DNA of 32,601 bases from Candidatus Eiseniibacteriota bacterium (GTDB taxonomy: Bacteria > Joyebacterota > Joyebacteria > Joyebacterales > Joyebacteraceae), in contig JAUWCJ010000015.1 in assembly GCA_030609365.1 (NCBI GenBank), forward strand, positions 1-32,601, in the 5' to 3' direction. Made by a program: the position numbers and the translations under genes. Shown piece after piece: positions 1 to 7,023 of the stretch. The notes under the pieces were generated by a model. The model saw only the letters and a list, made by a program, of their open reading frames with translations, was not told where the DNA came from and ran no database searches. Each line of letters begins with the position of its first letter. Within the stretch, counting starts at the first letter, position 1.

Positions 1-402
1 CTGGTCTTCGCGCTCATCGGCGCCTACAAGCTCTCCGGGATCGCGCTTGCGACATCCGTGTCCCACGTGTTCAAGCTGGGCATCTTCCTGCTGGTGCTTC
101 CGCCGGTGCTGAGGCGAGGCCGCTACGGGAGGTTGTTCAGAGCGTTCGGAGGCACCGCGCTGTCGACGGCGGTGATGGCGGGCGTGCTCTATCTCGTGAC
201 TCGAGGACTGGCCGGCATGCCCGTGGCGGAGTCCTTAGGTGCGCGGGTGGCGGTACTGGGCGGAGCGGCTCTCGTGGGCGCGGCGGTCTACGTGGGAGCG
301 GCGCGACTGTTCGCGAGAGCCGAGCTTACCGAGACGCTCCGGGCGATTCGGGACGGAGTGGGAGACATGCTGCACGGGAAGCGGCGGTCCGCATCCGGCT
401 AG
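1..402 (+). CDS. murJ: Lipid II flippase MurJ, C-terminal fragment
   Basis: The reading frame is open from the window edge and ends at TAG 400-402, giving the last 133 residues of a membrane protein. It shows the usual MurJ/MviN C-terminal layout: a GIALATS segment at the start of a helix, a basic RRGRYGRLFRAFG loop, a helix with TAVMAGVLYLV, another hydrophobic helix, and a short basic tail. MurJ flips lipid-linked peptidoglycan precursor across the inner membrane. About three of the family's 14 helices are visible. The start lies upstream of the window. The stop codon sits inside a 28-bp tandem duplication. A more general MOP-superfamily polysaccharide exporter is the alternative. The assignment rests on sequence pattern only. 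Confidence 0.72.
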   Translation: MVFALIGAYKLSGIALATSVSHVFKLGIFLLVLPPVLRRGRYGRLFRAFGGTALSTAVMAGVLYLVTRGLAGMPVAESLGARVAVLGGAALVGAAVYVGAARLFARAELTETLRAIRDGVGDMLHGKRRSASG

Positions 403-433
403 GCCGAAGCGGCGGTCCGCGTCCGGCCAGGCC
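378..433 (+). repeat. 28-bp tandem duplication across the murJ stop codon
   Basis: Two adjacent 28-base units, 378-405 and 406-433, both begin gaagcggcggtccgc and differ at two positions (A/G at 393/421, T/C at 400/428). The first unit holds the TAG stop of the upstream gene. In the second unit the matching triplet is CAG. The duplication therefore lies just after the coding region and shortens the gap to the next gene's ribosome binding site. Confidence 0.9.
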
Positions 434-475
434 GGGGCCGCGGCCTGGCGTTGGTTCCAACGGGAGGTTGAGAGC

Positions 476-1378
476 GTGTTCGAGCTGGTGGTGCTTGACT
501 CGGCCCTGAGAATGGCCACACCATTGATACTGGCAGCACTCGGGGGGCTCTTCTCGGAGCGCTCGGGCGTCGTCAATATCGCGCTCGAGGGCATCATGCT
601 AACGGGGGCGTTTGCGAGCATCGTCGCCACCTACTACACGGGCGATCCGTGGGTCGGCGTATTCGCGGGCGTGTTCGCGGGCATACTCATCTCTCTGATC
701 CACGCGGTCGTGTCCATCGTGTTCAAGGCCGACCAGATCGTGAGCGGCGTCGCCATCAACCTGCTGGCGATGGGACTCACGCAGTTCCTCACCTGGATAA
801 TCTGGGGCAGCTCAGCGAACTCTCCGCCGGTTCAGGGCATGGCGCACTGGTCTCTTCCCGAGACCTGGGGCCCGGTGGCGCGCGGTGTGAACGTCGTCAT
901 AGGCCATTACCCGCCGCTGGTCTACGTGGCGCTCGCCTTGGTGGCCGTGTCCCACGTGGTGCTCTTCAGGACGCCCTTCGGTCTCAGGCTCCGGGCGACC
1001 GGGGAGCATCCCGAGGCCGTCGACACGCTTGGCGTCAGCGTTCACGCGATGCGGTTCGCCGGAGTGCTCATGAGCGGGGCGTTCGCGGGCCTCGGTGGGG
1101 CGTTCCTCGCGCTCAACACGCACCAGTTCGTGAAGAACATGTCGGCCGGCAGGGGGTTCATCGCCCTCGCGGCCATGATATTCGGGAAGTGGAGCCCAGG
1201 GGGCGCGCTCGCCGCGTGCCTGCTCTTCGGCTACGCGGAGGCCGTTCAGATGGGGCTCCAGGGGCAGGCGGTTCCCACGCAGTTCGTTCAGATGATTCCC
1301 TACGTACTTACCATGGTGGCGCTCGTCGGAGTGATCGGCCGGGCTCGACCCCCGGCCGCCATCGGGAAGCCCTACTGA
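476..1378 (+). CDS. BMP/nucleoside-type ABC transporter permease (NupQ/YufQ-like)
   Basis: This is a 300-residue integral membrane permease of the BPD_transp_2 family, the second-permease type of nucleoside or simple-sugar importers that use BMP-family lipoprotein receptors. The conserved N-terminal block is visible (TPLILAALGGLFSERSG, then VVNIALEGIML), as is the later GLRLRATGEHPEA cytoplasmic segment, followed by MRFAGVLMSGAFAGLGGAFL. The length matches the family (about 300-320). I chose the GTG at 476 because GGGAGG lies 8 bases upstream and the conserved domain starts right after it. The frame is open further upstream but unconserved. Its usual partners (first permease, ATPase, BMP lipoprotein) are not visible. 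The upstream neighbour is MurJ-like, and the phosphoesterase gene begins 12 bases downstream. The substrate is inferred from family only. Confidence 0.85.
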   Translation: MFELVVLDSALRMATPLILAALGGLFSERSGVVNIALEGIMLTGAFASIVATYYTGDPWVGVFAGVFAGILISLIHAVVSIVFKADQIVSGVAINLLAMGLTQFLTWIIWGSSANSPPVQGMAHWSLPETWGPVARGVNVVIGHYPPLVYVALALVAVSHVVLFRTPFGLRLRATGEHPEAVDTLGVSVHAMRFAGVLMSGAFAGLGGAFLALNTHQFVKNMSAGRGFIALAAMIFGKWSPGGALAACLLFGYAEAVQMGLQGQAVPTQFVQMIPYVLTMVALVGVIGRARPPAAIGKPY

Positions 1379-1390
1379 GAGGAGACTCGA

Positions 1391-3406
1391 ATGCGCAGGA
1401 ACAGTGTGCTCACGCCGGCGACGGCCATGTTGGCCGCGGCCGTCTACCTGGCGGGCAGTGGTGCGGCTGTTGACAGCATAGCGTCGGACGACCTCGGGGG
1501 CACCGCGGCGCACTGTTTCCAGGACATCGCGCTGGACGATTTCCAGTCGATCGAGTTCAACGCTGACCGCCTCCTGGTGGAAGGGCCCTCTGTCATCGGG
1601 TTCGAGGGTCCTCGCGCGATCATCGAGTTCGAAACGAGCGTTCCGACTCCCGCCGCCGTCGTGCGCTTCGGTCCTCTCACCCTGGCGGGTGGCGTCAGAG
1701 AGGCGCTCTTTCGGAAGGTCGCCGGGGAGCGGCTCGAGTCGGGCGAGACCGCGACTACTCACCGCATCGAGGTGGATGTCTCCAAGCTGGAGTCATCCTC
1801 GTACGATCTGTACTACATAGAGGGCGGGGGAGGAGAGGTCGCGTACAGGCTGGAGGTCTACGATCCACGCTGGGGATCCGCAGGTCTGTACGACCGGAGG
1901 TTCCGCTACGTGAGGGAGGGCCCGAGGAAGACGGGGGAGTACGCGCTCGCCTCGACCATGACGTTCGGTCCGTTCGTCGATCTGGTCGGCCCGGACTCGT
2001 TCGTCATCTCGTGGGAGACCGATGTTCCGGCCCGTGGAGCCGTCGTCCTCGCCGATACGACCTTCGCCGACCCGGAGGTTTCCCTGACACATGAGGTCGC
2101 CGTGGACGGCCTGCTCCCGGATTCGGACTACGAGTATCGCGTCCGCTACGGTCCGGACGACGCCCACACGGGAGCCTTTCGCGCGAGAACGGCCCCTGAG
2201 GAGGGGGCCGGTGGGTGTCGATTCGCCTACGCGTCCGACAGCCGCGGCGGGGCCGGGGGATGCGAGCACGACCTCGAGGGAGTCAACCACGCGACCCTCA
2301 AGGCCATCCTTGCCGATGCGGTCTCAAAGGAAGTGGATCTGATGCTGTTCGGCGGTGACCTCGTCGACGGCTACACGACGTCGGAGGATGCCTTCAGGTC
2401 CGAGCTGGATTCGTGGAAGAGAGCGGCTGGCTCGGTAGCCTTCTCGCTTCCCATCTACGAGGGAGTTGGCAACCACGAGCAGCTGGGAGACTACATGGCG
2501 GCGCCTGAGCCAGGACAGCCGGACAAGAGGTTCATCGTCCACTGCGACCGTGAGGGAGCGGAGAGTCTTGAATCCGTGTTCTCCAGCGAGTTCACGAATC
2601 CGACCGGAAGCTGCTACGGCTTCAGCCTGCGCCCGGAGGAATTGCTGGACGACCGGTGGCGGGTCTCTACGGGCCCCGACTACGCCGAGACCGTGTATTC
2701 CTTCAACCGTGGGAACTGCCACTTCGTCTCGATCAACACGAACTACTGGTTCACGGGCGTGATGTATGACGAGACGACCGTGCGGTATCCCAGTGACAAG
2801 GAGGGCACGGCTCTGGCGCTTCGCGTGCTGGGCGGCAACCGGGAGGGATACGTTCTCCCTTACCAGCTCGAGTGGCTCGAGCAGGATGTGGCGGCCGCGG
2901 AGGCCGACGAGAACATCGACTGGATCTTCGTGTTCACGCACGAGCCGGCGTTCCCGAACGGCGGGCACCTCTACGATGCGATGTTCTGGGGTGCGCCGGG
3001 GAAGGGGCACGAAGGGGGTCTCAACGACGCCTCGGTTCCTCTGGGCGACGTCATCGACATGCGGAACCGGTTCTGGGGCGTCCTGGCGCACAGTCCCAAG
3101 GTGGTCGCGTTCATGTGCGGGGACGAGCACAACTACAGTCGGACCCTCATCGATACCGACATCGACCCCGGCTTCGCTCATCCCGTGTGGCATATCGTGA
3201 GCGGCGGCGCCGGAGCTCCGTTCTACGCGCAGGACAAGTCGGTGCCCTGGGTGGACAAGGTCGCCGCCTTTGCCCCGGTCAACCACTATTGTGTGTTCGA
3301 CGCAGACCACGAGAGCGTGTCGCTCCGCGTCTACGCGGCGAACGGCACGCTGCTGGAGGATGTGCCCGACCTCACTGCCTACAGCTTGACCGGCGGCTCG
3401 GAGTAA
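1391..3406 (+). CDS. Secreted purple-acid-phosphatase-like metallophosphoesterase
   Basis: The 671-residue protein has a signal peptide (about 1-26), two Ig/FN3-like segments (about 62-175 and 190-268, the second resembling the purple acid phosphatase N-terminal domain) and a calcineurin-like phosphoesterase domain (about 276-645). Metal-site motifs appear in order: SDSR 282-285, GGDLVDG 321-327, GNHE 360-363, THEP 516-519 and GDEHNYSR 577-584. The last is usually GHxH, so its first histidine is an aspartate here. It probably hydrolyses phosphomonoesters or diesters outside the cytoplasm. The substrate cannot be read from sequence. ATG 1391 follows GAGAGGA closely and is 12 bases from the permease stop, so the two are probably co-transcribed. 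This would fit release of phosphate from nucleotides before uptake of the nucleoside, but that link is inference. Confidence 0.85.
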   Translation: MRRNSVLTPATAMLAAAVYLAGSGAAVDSIASDDLGGTAAHCFQDIALDDFQSIEFNADRLLVEGPSVIGFEGPRAIIEFETSVPTPAAVVRFGPLTLAGGVREALFRKVAGERLESGETATTHRIEVDVSKLESSSYDLYYIEGGGGEVAYRLEVYDPRWGSAGLYDRRFRYVREGPRKTGEYALASTMTFGPFVDLVGPDSFVISWETDVPARGAVVLADTTFADPEVSLTHEVAVDGLLPDSDYEYRVRYGPDDAHTGAFRARTAPEEGAGGCRFAYASDSRGGAGGCEHDLEGVNHATLKAILADAVSKEVDLMLFGGDLVDGYTTSEDAFRSELDSWKRAAGSVAFSLPIYEGVGNHEQLGDYMAAPEPGQPDKRFIVHCDREGAESLESVFSSEFTNPTGSCYGFSLRPEELLDDRWRVSTGPDYAETVYSFNRGNCHFVSINTNYWFTGVMYDETTVRYPSDKEGTALALRVLGGNREGYVLPYQLEWLEQDVAAAEADENIDWIFVFTHEPAFPNGGHLYDAMFWGAPGKGHEGGLNDASVPLGDVIDMRNRFWGVLAHSPKVVAFMCGDEHNYSRTLIDTDIDPGFAHPVWHIVSGGAGAPFYAQDKSVPWVDKVAAFAPVNHYCVFDADHESVSLRVYAANGTLLEDVPDLTAYSLTGGSE

Positions 3407-3533
3407 CGCGCCGCCCTGCTTGGGAGTAACGTCCCGCCCCACGGTGGAAACCCCTCCGGCAACGCCGCATCCCACAGGTGTGCGGGGATGTGCTGACTCG
3501 TGTGTGAGAGCGTGCTGAGCCCACCCTCATTTC

Positions 3534-3562
3534 TTGACTTCTGCCGACATTGGGTCTACACT
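3534..3562 (+). promoter_or_regulatory. Sigma70-like promoter of the 3640-19160 operon
   Basis: The -35 box TTGACT (3534-3539), a 17-base spacer and the -10 box TACACT (3557-3562) predict transcription from about 3569. This lies in the 233-base gap after the phosphoesterase gene and in front of ten closely spaced plus-strand genes. The predicted start lies downstream of an in-frame ATG at 3550, which rules that codon out as the start of the next gene. Confidence 0.7.
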
Positions 3563-3571
3563 CGCGTCCGT

Positions 3572-3596
3572 TGGCGGGGAATGCCGAGCCCCGCCA
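3572..3596 (+). promoter_or_regulatory. GC-rich hairpin at the 5' end of the operon leader
   Basis: TGGCGGGG (3572-3579) pairs perfectly with CCCCGCCA (3589-3596) around a 9-base loop. It begins only a few bases after the predicted transcription start. There is no U-run behind it, so it is unlikely to be a terminator. A 5' stem of this kind can protect an mRNA from decay. Confidence 0.5.
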
Positions 3597-3639
3597 TGTC
3601 TTTCCTACCGTGTACGACAGACAGAAGGAGATGACGACC

Positions 3640-4938
3640 ATGAGACGAGCCAGGCTCTGGCCGGTGGCGCTTGTTGCGCTCGCGCTGGTGTTCGCCGCGG
3701 GCTGCGCCCAGAAGGAAACGAACCCGTTCGACCCGTCACAGGATCCGGATCCGCCGGTGGTGACGGGTTTCGTGTATTCCGGTGGTGAGGCCCAGTGGTC
3801 GACCGATGAGCCGGCGCTCTGTGTGCTGGAGTACGGACCCGTCGGCGGGGAGTTCGAGCACTACGTCTACGCGGCTACCAAGTACCACTCGACGTTCCAC
3901 CGCGTTACGCTATTGGACATGGAGGACGGCGTCGACTACGAGGTGCGGGTGCGGAGTGTCGATCGCGCTGGTAACGAGGGCTACGAGGTATCCGCACAGA
4001 TGCCGGATTCCATACCAGGTGAGGCGTTCACCGATCTCACGATGACGCTGGCGATGATCGACGTCGGATGGGGGCTCTCGATGGTGCTCACGACGCCGTC
4101 TGGAGCGAACGTTCTCATCGACGCGGGCCACTTGGATCACTTGGACGACGTGCTCACGTACCTCGAGGATCACTCGATCAGCTACTTCGACGCCGCGGTC
4201 GTGACGCATTATCATAACGATCACTACGGCGGGTTCGGTGGCTACACCGGGAACCCCAACACGGAGGTCGATGGAATCCTGAACACGTTCGGCGTCGGTG
4301 TTTTCGTTGCTCCCGACACCACGAATCTCTACAGAGAAATGGTCACCAGCCTCGCCGGGAAGCTCGACCGGTACAACGTTGATATTGAGTATGTGGGTCA
4401 GGGAGACAGCTCGTGGGATCATCCCGCGCTCGCGTGGGACAACACCTCCGGGTTCGAGGTCACGGTCCTGTCGGCCGGCGTGGGCGGGTTGGTAGGTCTC
4501 AACGACGACTCTGGCGACGAGGGTATGAACACCAACAACGACTCCGTCGTGCTCAAGCTGAGCTTCGGGGACGTCTCCTTCATCACGACAGGGGACGGCG
4601 AGCACTTCACCGAGTACGGCATCATCGACGCATTCGGGAGAGAGGCCGTCAGGGCCGATCTGCTTCAGGTCGCTCATCACGGCAGCGACGACTCCACCTC
4701 CAGGCTGTGGCTCGACAACGTTTCCCCGCGGGTAGCGTTCATATCGTGCGCCATTATCGAGGCGCCGCTCGTGAAGGAAGAGGTCCTCCGGGGCATAAGG
4801 GGTGTGAACGCCGATTACTTCGTGACGGATCGCGTAGTGGCGAACACCCCCAGACACGCCGTTCCGACGTATGGCAACGTGATAGCGGTCACCGACGGTT
4901 CTACTATTGAGGTCACCACCGAAGAGCACGTGTGGTAG
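3640..4938 (+). CDS. Lipoprotein with ComEC-like metallo-beta-lactamase domain
   Basis: The 432-residue protein starts with a lipoprotein signal (LVFAAGC, lipid cysteine 22), followed by an FN3-like segment (about 38-125) and a metallo-beta-lactamase fold (about 132-430) of the type at the C-terminus of ComEC/Rec2. Visible motifs are MIDVGWGLSMVL (139-150), THYHNDHYGG (189-198, zinc ligands), NNDSVVLKL (299-307), TTGDGE (316-321) and VAHHGS (344-349). The ComEC channel helices are absent, so this is a free-standing lipid-anchored hydrolase. Likely activities are nuclease or another phosphodiester hydrolase. ATG 3640 is chosen over 3631 because AAGGAG ends directly before 3631 and is 9 bases from 3640. 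It is the first gene of a long operon, 22 bases before an ABC permease gene. Confidence 0.85.
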   Translation: MRRARLWPVALVALALVFAAGCAQKETNPFDPSQDPDPPVVTGFVYSGGEAQWSTDEPALCVLEYGPVGGEFEHYVYAATKYHSTFHRVTLLDMEDGVDYEVRVRSVDRAGNEGYEVSAQMPDSIPGEAFTDLTMTLAMIDVGWGLSMVLTTPSGANVLIDAGHLDHLDDVLTYLEDHSISYFDAAVVTHYHNDHYGGFGGYTGNPNTEVDGILNTFGVGVFVAPDTTNLYREMVTSLAGKLDRYNVDIEYVGQGDSSWDHPALAWDNTSGFEVTVLSAGVGGLVGLNDDSGDEGMNTNNDSVVLKLSFGDVSFITTGDGEHFTEYGIIDAFGREAVRADLLQVAHHGSDDSTSRLWLDNVSPRVAFISCAIIEAPLVKEEVLRGIRGVNADYFVTDRVVANTPRHAVPTYGNVIAVTDGSTIEVTTEEHVW

Positions 4939-4960
4939 CGAGCGGCCGGAGGCGAGCGGG

Positions 4961-5935
4961 ATGACCTGGCTCGAGAGGCTCAAGCGGAAGAGCTACATGG
5001 ACCCCCTGACGGCGGCACTGTACCTGGTGCCAGCCGGCATCATCGTGGTCGTCTTCCGCATGCTGCCCATCGGCTCCGCCTTCCTGCTCTCGTTTTTCGA
5101 CGTCAAGATGGGGAGGATCCGGGGATTCGTCGGGCTCGCGCAGTACGCGCGGCTCTTCCAGGACCCGACCTTCTGGAGCTCGCTCGGCACGACCGCGTAC
5201 TACGTTCTCGGAGTTGTGCCGCTGTCGCTCTTCCTGTCGCTCTTCGCCGCCGTGCTTCTCAACCAGAAGATCCGCGCGCTTGGCTTCTACAGGACGGTCT
5301 ACTTCCTGCCCGTCGTGACCTCGCTCGTCGCGGTCTCGATGGTGTGGAAGTGGATCTTCCACCCCAGGCTGGGACTCCTGAACTACTTCCTGCAGTTCCT
5401 TGGGGGCGGGTCGCTTCAGTGGCTCGAGGAGCCCCGGGGCATATTCGAGATGGCGGCGGGCGCACTGGACTGGAGCTGGTGGCCGGGCGGGTTGGCCGGG
5501 CCCAGCCTTGCTCTCATCGCCGTCATCGTCGTCGCCATCTGGCGCGGCATCGGCTACAACATCGTCATTTTCCTTGCCGGGCTTCAGAACATCCCGGACC
5601 AGTACTACGAGGCGGCGCGGATAGACGGCGCGAGCCCGCGCCAGGTCTTCTGGAACATCACGTGGCCACTTCTCTCGCCGACGACCTTCTACGTGCTTCT
5701 CTCCACGACCATCGTGTCGTTCCAGGTCTTCACGCAGATCTATCTCATGACCGGCCCGCCGGTCGGAGGGCCGATGGGGACCACGAAGGTCATCGTCTAC
5801 TACCTGTTTGAGAAGGGGTTCGACGCCGGCGGCAACATGGGCTACGCGAGCGCGGTGGCGCTCGTGCTGTTCGGTATCATACTGACGCTCACGCTGGTTC
5901 AGCGGCGGATCGTGGAGCGGAGGGTCTACTACTAG
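4961..5935 (+). CDS. ABC importer permease, MalF/UgpA-like
   Basis: This 324-residue inner-membrane permease of the carbohydrate-uptake ABC class has six or more hydrophobic helices, the first at about 15-35. The EAA loop that docks the ATPase is clear (EAARIDGASPRQVFW, 217-231), with NITWPLLSPT following. The length is typical for UgpA/MalF2-type subunits. ATG 4961 has GGAGG 8 bases upstream. It pairs with the MalG-like gene, which starts on the last base of this one. Substrate class (sugar or glycoside, glycerol-phosphate compounds) is a family inference. The neighbouring genes hint at phosphate-containing or nucleic-acid-derived substrates. Confidence 0.9.
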   Translation: MTWLERLKRKSYMDPLTAALYLVPAGIIVVVFRMLPIGSAFLLSFFDVKMGRIRGFVGLAQYARLFQDPTFWSSLGTTAYYVLGVVPLSLFLSLFAAVLLNQKIRALGFYRTVYFLPVVTSLVAVSMVWKWIFHPRLGLLNYFLQFLGGGSLQWLEEPRGIFEMAAGALDWSWWPGGLAGPSLALIAVIVVAIWRGIGYNIVIFLAGLQNIPDQYYEAARIDGASPRQVFWNITWPLLSPTTFYVLLSTTIVSFQVFTQIYLMTGPPVGGPMGTTKVIVYYLFEKGFDAGGNMGYASAVALVLFGIILTLTLVQRRIVERRVYY

Positions 5936-6948
5936 TGAGTCCGGAGATGTCACAGCACGATCTCAAGATGAACACCCGGTACCGGGCGCGCAGGACGCTC
6001 GGGCGGGCCGGCGTCTACGCCGCCCTGTGGGTGGGGATCATCATCATGATCGTGCCCTTCTTCTGGATGCTCTCAACGTCGCTCAAGTCTCCCATCGAGA
6101 TTCTCAAGTTTCCCCCGACGTGGATTCCGACGGGGCACTTCGCCCAGACCGAAGACGGCGCCGCCGAAGTCTACGTGATTTCGGAGGACCGCACCGCGGG
6201 CACCGCGGTCGTGCGGTCCGTCGATGGGGGACCGGACTCGACCGTGCTGTCGTCAGAGGTGATAGACCGGGCGCGCCTGCGGTTCTCGAACTACGTTGAG
6301 GCTTGGAACCAGGCGCCGTTCGCCCGCTACTACTTCAACACGATTCTAGTGACCCTCTTCGTCGTAGCCGGCGTGCTGGTGACGTCTTCGCTCGCGGCCT
6401 ACGCGTTCGCGAGGATGAAGTTCTGGGGAAGGGACAACATCTTCGTGGTCTTCCTTTCGATGATGATGGTGCCGCAGCCCGTCTACATCGTCCCGTCGTA
6501 CATCGTGCTCGTGAAGCTCGGGTGGATAGACACCTATCAGGCGCTCATCATCCCGTGGCTCGCGCACATCTTCAGCATTTTCCTGTTGAGGCAGCACTTC
6601 AAGACGATCCCGAACGACCTCTACGACGCCGCCATCATAGATGGCTGCAGCCGGTTCGGGTTCCTGTGGCGAGTCATGCTGCCGCTGTCCAAGGCGGTGC
6701 TGGTCGCCGTCGTCATCTTTACCATCGTCGGCACGTGGAACTCGTTCCTGTGGCCCCTAGTCATGACCAACACTCCGGAGGTTCGTCCTCTCCAGGTCGG
6801 TCTGGCGCGGTTCTCCCAGGAGCAGGGCACCAGCCACGAGCTCATGATGGCCGCGGCGGCGTTCTCCATTGCGCCCCTCATCGTCGCGTACTTCTTCGCA
6901 CAGAAGCAGATCATACAGAGCCTGGCGACGTCGGGCATGAAGAGCTAG
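5935..6948 (+). CDS. ABC importer permease, MalG/UgpE-like, with enlarged periplasmic loop
   Basis: This is a 337-residue partner permease. It has helix 1 at about 26-47, the typical STSLKSPIEILKFPPTWIP segment, and an EAA-type loop at 230-246 (YDAAIIDGCSRFGFLWR). The GTG start shares one base with the preceding TAG (TAGTG), which suggests translational coupling. A GGAGGG sequence lies about 11 bases upstream. Between WIP (63-65) and NYVEAW (119-124), where most family members have only a short link, there is an insert of roughly 50 residues with short beta-like stretches (AEVYVISED, TAVVRSVDG). It lies in the first periplasmic loop, facing the binding protein. No ATPase gene follows in the window. 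Confidence 0.9.
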   Translation: MSPEMSQHDLKMNTRYRARRTLGRAGVYAALWVGIIIMIVPFFWMLSTSLKSPIEILKFPPTWIPTGHFAQTEDGAAEVYVISEDRTAGTAVVRSVDGGPDSTVLSSEVIDRARLRFSNYVEAWNQAPFARYYFNTILVTLFVVAGVLVTSSLAAYAFARMKFWGRDNIFVVFLSMMMVPQPVYIVPSYIVLVKLGWIDTYQALIIPWLAHIFSIFLLRQHFKTIPNDLYDAAIIDGCSRFGFLWRVMLPLSKAVLVAVVIFTIVGTWNSFLWPLVMTNTPEVRPLQVGLARFSQEQGTSHELMMAAAAFSIAPLIVAYFFAQKQIIQSLATSGMKS

Positions 6949-7023
6949 CCGCAGGGCGTCGAGAGTTAGACGTCAGGCGCCAGGAGCCAGACGCAGGACA
7001 TGAAGGGCCAGACGGAGGAGATT

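Noticed and set aside
239-475. N-terminal extension of the permease starting at 239
   Set aside because: It overlaps the end of the murJ frame, has unconserved composition and no ribosome site. The good site and conserved sequence support GTG 476.
3400-3443. Direct repeat GGAGTAACG at the end of the phosphoesterase gene
   Set aside because: Only nine bases are identical and the rest is loosely similar GC-rich sequence. Chance is likely, unlike the 378-433 duplication.
3466-3492. Terminator after the phosphoesterase gene
   Set aside because: An 8-bp imperfect stem (3466-3473 with 3485-3492) exists but has a G-T pair, an 11-base loop and no T-run.
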